The notes: generated from the letters alone by a model not told the origin. A stretch of 64,000 bases of DNA from Aureobasidium sp. EXF-3400 (GCA_024195585.1 SWBL01000016.1:186001-250000), one strand, 5' to 3'; positions 34,406-45,942 are shown, counted from the stretch's first letter. Numbers and translations: made by a program.

Positions 34406-36187
34406 ATGCGCCCAGCCCTTCTAAGAAGGACCGATCCGCTATCGAGGGAGCCAGTGGTCTCAATTCTAGCCGAAGAGTTTGATTCACCGTGGATGCCCGG
34501 TGAAAATCTGGCGTAAGTTCTCTGCTGTGCTTGCTGTTTCCTCAGCACAAAGTCTGACCTTCTCTTCTTTTCAGCGAATCGCCGGATTCAAGCTCAGACA
34601 TAAGCACAGCCAACAGTCCACGCCTTCGCCCAGTGTCTGAAGAAACTTTGCCGTAAGTCATGAGGTGAACTTCCCACCGAGACCAACGCTGACCTGATGT
34701 ACTTCGCCAGGAGAAACTTAAATATCGATCTACCTATGATCACCGTCGATGGTCTGCGCTTGCTCGCACTGCCCAATGAGATCCTGGCTACGATCTGCGC
34801 CGACAATGACCTATCAGTAAACGACCTGGCTGCCATGCGACTTACCAACAAGGAACTCCATGCTGTCGCAACTCAGGAATTTGCTCAACGATACTTCCAG
34901 AATCCTTTCGTTATGATGTTGAAAGACAGTCTCGAAACATTGGTGAAAATCTGTAAACATCCTGTCTTTGGACCACAAGTCCGGAAGATTCAACTGCTCA
35001 ACAACTTCTTCTACCCCGGAAATCTGGTTTTCTTCGCGCAAGAGATGAAAGATGCATACCGTCCCACAGGAACAACAAGACTATTGACAAGAAGAAAACG
35101 ACTGCAGCGTTTCATAGATCTGGTCGCTGACCAGTATGTTCTTCTCCGGTCTGGTGCTGGACTCAAGATATTGGAAGAGGCTTTTGGAACTCTTGGAGAA
35201 CAAGGCGGGTCAGTCGCTGTTGCTTCGCAGGAGTTCGAATTGTCTTCTCCACCGATAGGTTGGTTACGCATCGCCGAGGACCTCCGCAACGACAGGATTG
35301 GCTGTATCTTGGGTGAGCCTGAAGTAATGTCAACAACGAGTATTCTGCTCGAAGCAGCGCAAGCAGCTGCATGCTCTGTACATAAGCTTGAGGTCGGAGT
35401 GGACTTCTTCAAAGTAGAGAATTTCAGAGAGCAACTTGGCCTTCACGTTTTTGATGAGTCGCTCTTGCTCGGCTTGCAGGAGTTTACCTTTCACTTCCAA
35501 TGGCAGAACAGAGATAGACACCAAAACTTACTCGCAGAACGGCATCTTGTGTCTCTTCTAGAACTGCTGCCGAAGGATCTCAAGACTTTAGTGGTGTCTT
35601 CGGATGCAGAACTTTTGAAGGACTATCCTGAAGCTTTCGCGCTCTACGAGCCGCCATACATGGAACTACGCCGTGATCTTCTCACAACCATGCAACCCAC
35701 TGCTCTCGAGGTCATCTACCTGAGCAGAATGTTGTTGTACCAGGACGATCTGCTGCCATTTCTGAACGCTCACAGGTGTTCTCTGAAAAAGTTGGTTCTT
35801 GATAGAGTATACCTTCTTGGAGATTGGGAGCGAGTACTGTCTCGCATCGCTGACAATCTTCCTTCTCTCGAGTATTTTGGTCTCAGAAAAGCACGAACAG
35901 CCAGCGAATATCGTCACCCCTGGTACAACGGATTTGCAGCCAAGATAGAGCATTGGTTCTTTGAGAGCGTCGAATTCAAAAACAGAGAGGGGATGTGTCA
36001 GGAAATCAAAATGTTCATCGAGTTGCAGGAGGCAGAGAAACAAGCCAAACAGGCTCACGAGCAAGCTCTGAAGCAAGCACGAGAACAGCGTCAGGCAGGA
36101 CGGAGGATCGCTAAGACCAACCCACCGCGTCGCTCAAAGCGTATTGCGGAGAACAAGTCATCAGAGAACCAGAAGCAGGAGGGTTAA
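34406..36187 (+). CDS. F-box-like protein, paralog D, basic C-terminus
   Basis: 553 aa. Exons 34406-34512, 34575-34652 and 34711-36187, both introns phase 2 with GTAAGT donors and CAG acceptors. The first two exons code for an acidic, Ser/Pro-rich leader unlike the other paralogs. The F-box-like motif LRLLALPNEILATIC, MRLTNKELHAVATQEFAQRY and LVKICKHPVFGPQVRKI follow, and AHRCSLKKLVLDRVYLLGDW is the shared C-terminal motif. It alone ends in a Gln/Lys/Arg coiled tail with PPRRSKRIAENK, a plausible nuclear localisation signal. Likely SCF substrate receptor; substrate unknown. If transcription began later, a shorter form starting within exon 3 could exist. Confidence 0.74.
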
Positions 36188-37353
36188 ATAGCGAAAGCAG
36201 ACTTGTGGTGGTCGGGATGTCCTCAGCAGTTTTCTCCATTCGAGCAATGTTCAACTAGACTTATGAATTAGGCAGTATGAAATAGCATATCAGTTGAAGT
36301 CTTCATTTTCACTGAAAGCCGTATATCGTTTTCGACTATACTTACCTGCGGCAGGTACCTCGAAAATGAGGTCAGCCGCCAAGTCAACGAGGCTTGACAA
36401 GAAACATGACTCTCCATAAACGTACCAAGAGTCCAAGACCTGCACGTTTGCCAGCCGCGGCGCCCGCACTTGCCCGCAAGCAACGCCTCCATGAGTCTTG
36501 CCTAAATGACAAGAGTTCGGCCACCAAAGCTTGCCGAAACTACATCTTCGTCCATCGTTAGTCTTGAAGATGCGACTTGAGACCAATGTTCTGAGAGAAC
36601 CTTTGCGGAAAAGACAAGGAAGCAACTGCCGTGAAGAAGGAGAGGTGGAAATAAACTTCTAGCCACTTATTGCTGCGAGGCTCATGTGATGCGGAGGTTG
36701 TATGATGATCGGGGTTCTCACCGTCGACCAACTCCGTACCCCACACCGGGGTAGAACGGCGAGTTGTGCGATGGCTGTTTTGGTTTCGCTCGTTGGAAAG
36801 TCTGCTTGGCTGATTCAAGTCACTTTCCTGTTGGTTCTCTGAGTTCAGATTGGGTGTGAAGTTCTTCGGCGCATGAACACGGACATGGTTGCGATTCGCT
36901 CAGTAATTGCCGGCTGACTTGTGGGAGATCTGGCCAGGCCAGGTTGCCCAAGGATGTATCAAAACCACCGAAGATACAACGAAACGATTGGAGTGGCCTA
37001 GGGCGACACTCAACCCCCTCTTCCGAAAAGCAAGGAACAGGTTTGGAACGAAGGGAAAAGGCGCGTGTCACGCTAAGGATCCTCCTCGTGCAACCCCGCG
37101 GTACAATACTCTAACCCCAGATCTGCTCAATTGTGGGTCCATTCGGTCGGTTCGGTCTGCTCATTTGCGGGGATATCCAACGGCTTCACGGGCTTTCTGA
37201 AGCTAGTGTCTTGGTCTAGGTCTGGGCAGAAGCGCCACGGCCACGCTGAGGTTGCATATATAACCGCTGTGGGATGCATGTTGTTTCTTTGCTGTTCATC
37301 GCTGGATATCAGTGGTTACTTCTCTCTTCATACCATTCATCTTTTCGCCCGCC
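36188..37353. promoter_or_regulatory. Upstream region of the MFS transporter with CreA-type sites and TATA box
   Basis: 1.17 kb without a gene. SYGGRG matches (the CreA carbon-repressor consensus) occur at 36739-36744 (reverse), 36746-36751 (forward, forming a tight pair), 37094-37099 (reverse), 37115-37120 (reverse) and 37167-37172 (forward). A TATATAA box lies at 37257-37263, about 90 bp before the ATG. CGG triplets repeat at 37144-37155 (TTCGGTCGGTTCGGTC), a possible Zn2Cys6-factor site. Binding is inferred from consensus only; SYGGRG is short and also occurs by chance. Confidence 0.5.
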
Positions 37354-39035
37354 ATGGCGACCCATACCCATCGTGATATACTGGACGAGAAGGCTTACGC
37401 CAAGCATGAGGAGTTCCTGGATGGCATGCCTAATGAGCCCAATGTTTTGACTCCTGACGAATTGGAGGTCGAGAAGAAGTTGCGTCGAAAGATCGATTTT
37501 CTGATCATGCCTCTGGTTGTTTTGGTATACTTGATGAACTACATCGATCGGTAAGCTCTCGTCATTTGCATGTTTTGTTTCCAGAGGACTCACAATGAAA
37601 CAGTAACAACTATGCAGCCGCTCGTCTGCAGGGTCTCGAAAAGGATCTCGGTCTTGTAGGAGACCAGTATCAGATCGGTCTCTCGCTCTTCTTTTGTTCT
37701 TATATCCTTGCTCAGTTGCCTAGCAACCTCGCTTTGAACTATTGTGGACGCCCCTCTTGGTACCTTGGGTTCTTCATTATCGCTTGGGGACTGGTGTCGA
37801 CAGTGACTAGCCAAGTCCAAAACTTCGCTGGAATCCTCGTGTGTCGCGTGGTTCTAGGCTTCACCGAAGCGCCGTTCTTCCCAGGGTGAGTTTGTCGAAT
37901 CGTGTTTGCCAAAGATTCGAAGAAGCTGACGTTTATCAAGTATTCTCTTCTATCTCTCGAAGTGGTACACCAAGAAGGAATTGAACTTGAGAATGTCCTT
38001 GTTCTATGCTGGCTCGTTGCTCAGTGGTGCATTCGGCAGTTTGATCGCGGCCGGTATTCTGAGAGGGCTTAACGGCCACAATGGAATGGGCGCCTGGCAG
38101 TGGTAAGTGACTCGAGCAAGTAATCAAGCTCTGGAGCTGACAAGACGACCAGGCTTTACATCATTGAAGGTGTTATCACCGTCGGCGTTGGCATCATCGT
38201 CGTCCTGTTTTTGCCCGACTTCCCAGAGACCTGGAAAGCCCTGTCCCCCGAGATGAGACACGTCGCCATCAAGCGCCTTTCTCTCGATGCTGCCGAAGCC
38301 GATCAGGATGAAGAAGGTGGTATGTCGCAGCTGAAGGGAATGAAGATGGCATTCGCAGATCCCAAGACATACCTTCTCGCTCTGATGTACTTCTGCATCA
38401 CCGGTGCCGCTGGTTTCCAAAACTTCTTCCCTACCTTGACAAGATCTCTGGGATACGGTCCCTTCATCTCTTTGTTGCTGGTTGCACCTCCATACATCTT
38501 CATGGTTTTCTGGTCGCTGTTCCACTCCTGGATGTCCGATAAGAGGTCCAACCGTTTCTACTTCTTCGTCTACCCAATTCCGTTGGCAATCATCGGTATG
38601 GTGATTTTCATGACTACCACGGGTTTCGGTCCTCGTTACTTCTCTTTCTTCTTGATGATGTTCGTCTTCACCATCAATGGAACACAATTCGCATGGATTT
38701 CAAGCTCGATTCCCAGACCACCTGCCAAGCGCGCTGCCGCTCTGGCCATCATGAACGCACTTGGAAACTCAACTTCCATCTGGACCTCATTCACCTACCG
38801 TCCCGGAGACAAGCCATACTACCGCCCTGGTCTCGGTATTGCGGCTGGCTTGTTGGTTGGCGCCTTCTTCCTTGCTTGCACCCTGCGCTGGTACTTGCAA
38901 AGACAAAACAAGGCACTCGAGGAGTTGGAGAACGAAGGCTCGAATCTATCGCCAGAGCGTTTGAGAGCGTTGATGAAGAGAGCCGAGGTCCATGATCTTT
39001 CGATGATGCAGAAAGGCTTCCGTTATCTGGTATGA
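37354..39035 (+). CDS. MFS transporter, Dal5-like anion:cation symporter family
   Basis: 507-aa, 12-TM major facilitator. Exons 37354-37550, 37604-37885, 37941-38102 and 38153-39035; all three introns are phase 2 and 50-55 bp. Family signs are the N-terminal cytosolic segment ending EKKLRRKIDFLIMPL, the first-helix motif VYLMNYIDRNNYAAARLQGL created by the first splice, and VCRVVLGFTEAPFFPGILFYLSKWY in TM4-5 created by the second. SSIPRPPAKRAAALAIMNALGNS lies in the second half. This is the Dal5/Tna1/Seo1-like group (allantoate, nicotinate, pantothenate and some sugar or sugar-acid uptake). Substrate is not readable from sequence. The alpha-L-rhamnosidase gene 317 bp downstream in the same direction and the CreA-type sites upstream favour a plant-sugar substrate such as rhamnose or a rhamnoside. 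Confidence 0.9.
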
Positions 39036-39352
39036 GTATTGGGGGGTGCGACGTTTGACGACCGTAACGAAATATAAGCAATCAGCATATTGTTGTTCTA
39101 GCACCATAAGTCTCCGAGTTCTTCGAGTTGTGATGATGGTGATGTCGATATTAGTGTTGATGTGTCAATGTTGACTGTCAACAATTCGAATTCCGGGTTT
39201 GTGAAAGAGCATCAACGAGCAGAGCCATCGCGTGTCGGGCGAAGATGCACCGAAGAAGCCGAAGATACCCCGCACCGTAACACTTCCTTTCCATTTGCTG
39301 ATGGTTCTCTCAACCATAACAAAATGTAGACCACCTTCTCATTGCCAGCATC
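39036..39352. promoter_or_regulatory. Spacer between transporter and rhamnosidase
   Basis: 317 bp holding the transporter 3' end and the rhamnosidase promoter. One SYGGRG match (reverse strand) lies at 39268-39273, 80 bp before the ATG. Confidence 0.45.
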
Positions 39353-42115
39353 ATGGCCAGAATCAAGGTCTCACGACCTTTGATCGAACATCACAACTAT
39401 GGCGATGCCGATTCAACCCTGCCTATCTACACTGGACATCGCCAACCTCGACTTTCTTGGCGCTTCGAAGCCACTGATGACACCCTGACAGGTTGGCAAC
39501 AGACTCACTACACCATCAAGACATCTGCATGGGGTCAGCCGCATCCAGAAATATCCGTTGAGAGTTCAGATTCAGTGCTTGTCCCTTGGCCTGGAAATCC
39601 CTTCGCCTTGGACAGCAGCTGCAGAGTAAAAGTTCGTGTAGATGGAAAAGATGAGCACGGTGACATCGTGAGTTCACTTTGGTCAGATGAAACCACGGTG
39701 GAGTTCGTGCCTTCGCAGGAACAACTTTCTGCAAACTTTATTGGTTCGGCTCAACCTCAGCCTGACGGTTCACTCCGACCCCTACGCTTCCGCAAATCTT
39801 TCAACGTGCCTGAGTACGACTGCATCGTGGACAAGGCAAAGTTGTACGTCACCGCATATGGTGTCTACCAGGTATTCATCAATGGTAAGCGAGTTGGCAA
39901 TGATCAGATGGCGCCCGGCTGGACAAGCTATACACATCGTCACCTCTATCAAACTCACAATGTCCGAGATCTCTTGAGACCGGGACGCAACGTCATCGGC
40001 ATTGAGGTCGCCGAAGGATGGTACGCTGGTCGACTCGGCTGGGCTGGACAGCGACAGCTCTATGGTACAGCCCTTGGAGTATTCGCTGAGCTACAAGTGG
40101 TCGCAACTGAGAGACAAGGTGCTATCACGATCATAACGGACGACACATGGGAATGCGGGTACGGCCCGCTGACTACTAGCGACATATATGATGGCGAGAC
40201 CTTTTCCCAGGAGGACGAACAGACTGGCTGGAACGACGAATTTGACTATGAGAAGCCAGGCCGGTGGATGTCAACAAAATTACTGCCACCCACTCAAGCT
40301 GAAATGCTCCCATCCGAAGTTCCACCCGTTAAAGTGACCGAGCACATCAGACCCTCACAGATCTTCGCTAGCAAAACTGGCAAGAATATCATCGATTTTG
40401 GACAGAACGTCGTCGGTAAGCTGCTTGTCAAGAACCTCGTGAAGCCACCAGGTCAGGAGATTGTATTCCGTCATGCCGAGGTGCTTGAAGACGACGAGCT
40501 TGGAGTGCGCCCTCTACGAAGCGCTGTGGCCAAAGATACCATTATTCCAAATGGAGAAGCAATTGAGAACTGGTCACCGCAGCATACTTTTCATGGTTTC
40601 CGATATGTGGAGGTCAGCGGCTGGTCTCCCTCAGACGAACAATGTCCATTGACACTGGAAAGTATCGAAGCACTTGTCATGCATACAGATATGAAACGCA
40701 CTGGATGGTTCTCCTGCTCGGATCCGCTCGTCAACAAACTGCATGAGAACACCGTGTGGAGTATGCGTGGGAACTTCTTGTCAATTCCAACGGATTGCCC
40801 GCAAAGAGATGAACGTTTAGGTTGGACCGGTGATATTCAAGTATTCGGTCCATCGGCAAATTTTCTGTTCGATACTGGTGCTATGCTCAGTCACTGGCTC
40901 AAGGATGTGGCTAGCGAACAAAAGGATAACAATGGAATTCCACCATTCGTAGTGCCCAATATCCTTGATTCTGACACAGGAGACAATTCTTGGGGCAAGT
41001 TTCCTCAAGCAGTGTGGGACGATGTGGTCATTTTACTACCGTGGTCTCTATATCGTGCTTTTGGAGATATCAACATTCTCAAGCGTCAATATCCGAGCAT
41101 GCAGATGTGGCTTGAACGAGGTGTCAGGAGGGGCGCTGACGGTCTTTGGGATCCTTCTTTCCATCAACTTGGTGACTGGCTAGATCCAAGCGCGCCACCC
41201 AACAGACCCGGCGAGGCAAAAACTGACGGCACCTTCGTCGCAGATGCCTATCTTGTACATGTTACCCACCTTATGAGTATCATCAGCGAAGAACTTGGAC
41301 ACAAGGGAGAAGCTGCCAAGTACGTTGTCGAACACAAGAAGTTGAAGAAGGCATTTGGCAGGAAATACATTACCATTGAAGGACTTCCTGTCGCAGACAC
41401 TCAGACCGGGCTGGCCTTGACGATCATGTTCGATCTGTTCAAGACTCCCGAACAAGCAAAGGTAGCAGCGGCAAGATTGGGAAGAGCAGTCAAGCTGGCA
41501 AACTTCAAAGTAGCCACCGGCTTCGTCGGAACTCCAATTGTGACACATGCTTTGTCTTCGGTCGGTCTCCAGAATCTCGCCTATCGTATGCTCTTCGAGG
41601 AAGAATGTCCTTCTTGGCTCTATCCAATCACTATGGGGGCTACAACTATCTGGGAGCGCTGGAATAGCATGCTGCCGGATGGTAGCATCAACCCAGGAGA
41701 GATGACCAGCTTCAATCACTATGCTCTAGGCTCGATTGTACAATGGTTACACGAAGTCGTTGGTGGTATCAGCCCACTTGAGCCCGGTTGGAAGCACTCG
41801 CTCATTAGACCTGTACCCGGTGGATCACTCACACATGCGGAGGTCAAACACGATACGCCTTATGGCATGCTGAGTTGCAAGTGGTCTATCGATGATGGGC
41901 AATTTATGCTTTCCATAACAGTGCCCCCAAACACGACTGCGGAAGTTGTCATGCCTGACAAACAAGCAAGTCCAACCTTGGGCGAGGAGGAACAAGGCTT
42001 CGAAGTTGGATCTGGACGTTATGAGTTCTCGTGTGCTTATGAGCCTGAGAAGTGGAAACCTGAAGCTATTCCTATTCCGTTCTACACGCCAGTCAAGAAG
42101 CAGCTATGGTCATGA
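39353..42115 (+). CDS. Alpha-L-rhamnosidase, GH78
   Basis: 920-aa glycoside hydrolase family 78 enzyme in one exon, removing terminal alpha-L-rhamnose from pectin (RG-I) fragments and flavonoid rhamnosides. Order: N-terminal beta-sandwich domains (residues 1-330; LRFRKSFNVPEYD, LYVTAYGVYQVFINGKRVG, APGWTSYTHR), the linker beta domain (IDFGQNVVGKLLVKN), and the (alpha/alpha)6 catalytic barrel with the acidic motif DCPQRDERLGWTGD near residue 480 and MGATTIWERWNSMLPDG further on. A C-terminal beta domain with GISPLEPGWKHSLIRPVPGG closes it. The length is typical. There is no signal peptide at the N-terminus (MARIKVSRPLIEHHNYG), so it should act inside the cell on imported rhamnosides, fitting the adjacent transporter. 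Confidence 0.93.
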   Translation: MARIKVSRPLIEHHNYGDADSTLPIYTGHRQPRLSWRFEATDDTLTGWQQTHYTIKTSAWGQPHPEISVESSDSVLVPWPGNPFALDSSCRVKVRVDGKDEHGDIVSSLWSDETTVEFVPSQEQLSANFIGSAQPQPDGSLRPLRFRKSFNVPEYDCIVDKAKLYVTAYGVYQVFINGKRVGNDQMAPGWTSYTHRHLYQTHNVRDLLRPGRNVIGIEVAEGWYAGRLGWAGQRQLYGTALGVFAELQVVATERQGAITIITDDTWECGYGPLTTSDIYDGETFSQEDEQTGWNDEFDYEKPGRWMSTKLLPPTQAEMLPSEVPPVKVTEHIRPSQIFASKTGKNIIDFGQNVVGKLLVKNLVKPPGQEIVFRHAEVLEDDELGVRPLRSAVAKDTIIPNGEAIENWSPQHTFHGFRYVEVSGWSPSDEQCPLTLESIEALVMHTDMKRTGWFSCSDPLVNKLHENTVWSMRGNFLSIPTDCPQRDERLGWTGDIQVFGPSANFLFDTGAMLSHWLKDVASEQKDNNGIPPFVVPNILDSDTGDNSWGKFPQAVWDDVVILLPWSLYRAFGDINILKRQYPSMQMWLERGVRRGADGLWDPSFHQLGDWLDPSAPPNRPGEAKTDGTFVADAYLVHVTHLMSIISEELGHKGEAAKYVVEHKKLKKAFGRKYITIEGLPVADTQTGLALTIMFDLFKTPEQAKVAAARLGRAVKLANFKVATGFVGTPIVTHALSSVGLQNLAYRMLFEEECPSWLYPITMGATTIWERWNSMLPDGSINPGEMTSFNHYALGSIVQWLHEVVGGISPLEPGWKHSLIRPVPGGSLTHAEVKHDTPYGMLSCKWSIDDGQFMLSITVPPNTTAEVVMPDKQASPTLGEEEQGFEVGSGRYEFSCAYEPEKWKPEAIPIPFYTPVKKQLWS

Positions 42116-43107
42116 GATGGAAGGTACTTAATTCACTCTTTCCATTGATCCGCTCAACTCGTCGATCCTGTTGCCCCGCTCTGGACTCACAATGCTTTTG
42201 GTCTTTTTCTACACCAAGTTCACCAAGGCACCCTGAACTATATCATGTGTTTGGCTAAGCTATCGTCGCAACGCAAAGATATACGGACACGAGGATCCTC
42301 AACATCTTAATCTGCCTAGTCCTCGAATTCATGGATAGAAACCTTAGAGCACACGTATCGAAGCATAGCTTACAACCCCTCGGCATCTCAGATGACAGGA
42401 CTTGGTAGGTAAGTGAGTAGGTCTGGTTAGGGGGAGGGTGGAGGGTCTGGTAATCATTCCATTAGCTAGGACTCGCGAATGCTAAGCACTACTCACTTAC
42501 CACCGCAACGATGGAGCTACCCGTGAGCCCCGGACTCATTTATCTTTCCAGTCGATCGATACACATCAATGATAGTTGCGCAGTCGATTCATCTGGTCGT
42601 TTAATTCTGGCTGACACGTGCTTGTTCTGGGAATGAGCGGAGTGTTCCAACGCGAGAGCTCATAAACTGGTTCGACACTTCTCTGCAGACAGAAATCGTT
42701 GCAGAGAATGTGCGTACCTGGAGTACCAGACAGAAAAGCACCTGCCATACGGACTTGTGATGTATCGACACACTTTGCAGCAGCGCCAACTCCATATCAA
42801 CGTCGAGCGTGCTTAGATCGCACACTAAGTAGAGTGATGACGATATAGCCCCGAGGCCAGAGTCAAATGGATGACATACTTCGTGAAACCTGGGCTACGA
42901 ACGAAGCAACGACACATATAGCAAGACGGACGTATACGAGCTGTATGGACACAGCTGCACATACATCTCGTCCTCGGCGAGGCTGAGAGAGATAACAAAC
43001 AGGACTTTGCTAAGGATATCAAGCGAGATTCTCGATGGAGACAAACGTGAGCCAGAACCATCGAGCCTGATGACTATCTCCTTGGGCGTGAATACTCGAA
43101 GCACTTA
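42116..43107. other. Convergent intergenic stretch
   Basis: About 1 kb between the rhamnosidase 3' end and the convergent secreted-protein gene. A purine-rich patch (GGGGGAGGGTGGAGGG) lies near 42430. No gene is supported. Confidence 0.5.
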
Positions 43108-43877
43108 TCACGCGGGGCCCCAAAGAGTGATGCTCTCAATGTTACAAACAACAGTATCCGCTTGCACAGTCGACTGAACACCGGTAATGCTGACATTTGT
43201 TGCACCGTTGTAATTCCAAGGATACTCGGTGCAGAATCCAGTGTCGCTGCCAGTAGCAATCTGTATCGCTGTCAGTGCGACGCTCCGCTCAGCGCATCAT
43301 ACGACTCACCAGGACGACATCCTCGAAGATTACTGGGCCGAAATCCCAGGTTCCGTAGAGCTCAGCTGCAAATGGGGCATCGTTCATTGTCTTGTCGGCG
43401 ATCGGGAACGAATTTGTCGCAACCGCTTCACCGCAATTTTTGTCTATCACGCTGACCCATTCGGTTCTGTTCAGATCCCGAGTGTTGTTGAAGAACAAGA
43501 CGTCACCTTCTATAGCGCTGAAGCCGCCTCCCCAAGAAAGACCTGTAGACGTGTCAATCAAATGGCTAAATGCCAGGCAGGATTGACTTACTCGGGTTCG
43601 AGCAACACCATCCACTGCCAAACCACCAACCTCCGGATCTACCGTCAAGCACGTTCTGGTATACACCCGAGTTGTCCGTCGTCTGCAGTCCTGGCCAAAG
43701 GTAGTTTGTCGCCGCCTCGTGGATTGCGGGAACAATCATGTTGCCAGATTGAGAGATGAATTCTTGTCCATCTGGTGTCGTGAATGCGACAAAATGCCAG
43801 TCTTGAGCGTGTGTGTAGGTAAATAAGAGGAGTGTCAGAAAAGCAGTGTACATGATGGAACCGCCAGCGGGCGACAT
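43108..43877 (-). CDS. Small secreted protein of unknown function
   Basis: Exons 43592-43877, 43310-43542 and 43108-43260, introns 49 bp each (GTAAGT and GTGAGT donors); 223 aa. A signal peptide is clear (MYTAFLTLLLFTYTHAQ, or 8 residues longer from the first ATG used here), with cleavage after THA. The mature part is rich in Gly, Trp and Thr and has a strand-like pattern with WWFGSGWCCSNP, SLSWGGGFSAIEGDV and EYPWNYNGATNVSITGVQ, several N-glycosylation sites and Cys residues. The overall look is a secreted beta-sandwich. The pattern faintly recalls the eqolisin (G1 peptidase) fold, but I cannot identify its catalytic Gln/Glu, so no activity is claimed. It could be a wall-associated or effector-like protein. 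Confidence 0.7.
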
Positions 43878-45276
43878 TCTTAAACAGATGTTGGAACAGG
43901 GTGCAAGAAATGCAGAACGCGACGATAATAGTTCTGGTCGAGACGTGTTACAAAAGAAACGCAGTAGAGAGTAAGTCGCTCCGACTTAGATACATATGAT
44001 CTCTTTGAACGGGCCAGACTCTATTGCCTCTTTGCCATAGCTCTCGTATACAACGATTTATCGAACGTCATGTATAACGATCATCTGCTTCGCAACGGTT
44101 GTCGAGTCGCAGCACCAAAATTTCGGTAGAACTCAGCCACCGTTGATTTGCCCTGATTCGTTTTTACAAGTCTTCCGTTACTTGAGAAGAGCCGGGTGTA
44201 CTATCTTTCCAGTGATTGAAATCCTTGTCTTAGAATCTTGCCCAATGTGTACAACTCATTCAATTATACTTGATCGATACGAGAAACATCGCTATGACAT
44301 TGCTGAAGCATGGAGAACTCGTACAAATCCGGCTGAAGAGTTGCAGAGCAGACACTCTGTGGAGTGAGGACAGCAGATGCGACGTGATCCAGCGGATTCC
44401 AGCCTCCTCTCTCCCTCCACACGAGTCTTCTATTCTGCCGTGATTCGTCTTGACCAGGACTCTTTGATGTTGACGAAGATGACGTGTGATCTGGAGCAGA
44501 AGAGATAGTCGACACGCTTGTGCAAATCGTCGTCGAGGTCATGAAAAGCATATCATATAACATAGGATTGTGGTGGCATTACGTCTGAGATGATAGTAGG
44601 GTTCGGCCTGAAAGGCGGCTCGGCCGAATTAGACTTTGTCTCGTATTTACGAATCGACCCCTATCCTGAATTTCTGAGAGCGATGTTATCGCTCAGTAGC
44701 CAAAGCAAACCCCCCTACAGGATATGGATTAGCGCTTTAGCACCGCGTTGGATGTGCTCAGGTCCCTGCGGAACCAGAACAGGAAATTCGATTTCGTATT
44801 TCTCGACGTGGACTGGTTGAGTCAACATCGAGACGTTGACACGACGATCAGTGCCTTGAGGCAAGGCAGCGTTGTATATGTGGGCAATGTAGCGTGGACG
44901 ATTAGTATAGGCCATAGCGCGAGGATATCATCCGTCAGCGTGTTCGTTACGCTGCGCCAGAGAGCGAGACTCTTCCAGACTTTGTATGAGATTATCTTTG
45001 CATCCAAAACCCTAGAACAAAAGAGGCTAGTGACGCCGAGTACAGTCGACGACATGTCTTCTTCTAGGTATTCCTTGCTGTGAATCAAGACGTCGCGACA
45101 CGGAAAAACCTTCCGGTCTATCCATGATGATGGGAGACGACTGCAACAGACATCGAAGACGTGATTGAGACCGGGTCCGTGATCCTGTCTGATTTAATGA
45201 TTTCGAAGTCAAGGCAAAGAAATGTTTGTCGAAGTGTTGAGAACCTGATTAGAAGAACAAACAAGAACTGATTTGA
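43878..45276. other. Accessory intergenic region
   Basis: 1.4 kb without a supported gene. Two short frames (44715-44915 minus; 44748-45083 plus) overlap each other on opposite strands, so neither can be trusted. Confidence 0.45.
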
Positions 45277-45597
45277 CAGGTCCAGTCAAGGTGTATCTGG
45301 GCTGCTTTTTCTTCCGATGCTTGGTACGGTGTTCAAGTTGTTGCTGCTGGTACTCCCACTGGCTTTGTCCAGACCTTCAGCAATCTGGCCGCTTTCTACT
45401 CTGCTGATCAGCATCAGGGCTTCACTCTCTTGAACACCTACGATGATCCTACTTACGGTTCCAAGTGCTCTGCCATCTCTGGCTGCAACAGCTTCAACAT
45501 CTATTTCGAGGGAGACTTCCAGTACGATCCATCAGTCGTAGCTTGTAACAACCCTGCTAGCACCAATGCGGCAATACTTGCTCTGATAAGAGAGTGG
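45277..45597 (+). pseudogene. Relic of a secreted fungal protein family
   Basis: Open stretch of about 107 codons coding for a fragment with clear protein character: SSDAWYGVQVVAAGTPTGFV, LAAFYSADQHQGFTLLNTYD and KCSAISGCNSFNIYFEGDFQ, then CNNPAST. In my memory intact fungal proteins carry the pattern KC-AI-GC-(A/S)FNIYFERDP...C.NP.ST, usually downstream of a signal peptide and Pro/Thr-rich region. Here the N-terminal part is missing (an in-frame TGA lies just upstream) and similarity stops at NPASTN, after which the frame is non-family sequence. It could be an exon of a rearranged gene, but a decayed fragment is more likely. Confidence 0.6.
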
Positions 45598-45942
45598 ATA
45601 GGCACTGACTCAATCAACCGGCCCTCACATGCAATACCTTTGCCATCAGCGGCGGCTTTACGGCCCTGCGCCAATTCGTCTATCAGCCTGATCAGCTCTT
45701 ATGGATCGCTCTTCGCTAAAAACAAAGTCAGCTACTCTTTTTTTGGTCTGCACTCCATCTTCATAGTCGCGATCACCATGCTGTACACTCTCAGGGCAAG
45801 CTCTCTCGTCCGACAAGAACTCACCAGAGCCGTGACCGAGATCAACATCGATTCTTGTCTCAGCCTGATTTGGGGCGTGTCTGGAGGCTGCAGGATAGGC
45901 AGAAGATGCTCAAAAATCGTCAGTAGACTCGGAGCGGCCGCT

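Noticed and set aside
44748..45083. Plus-strand frame with FDFVFLDVDWLSQ-like text
   Set aside because: Non-ATG start, overlaps an equally long minus-strand frame, and no family pattern; likely chance.
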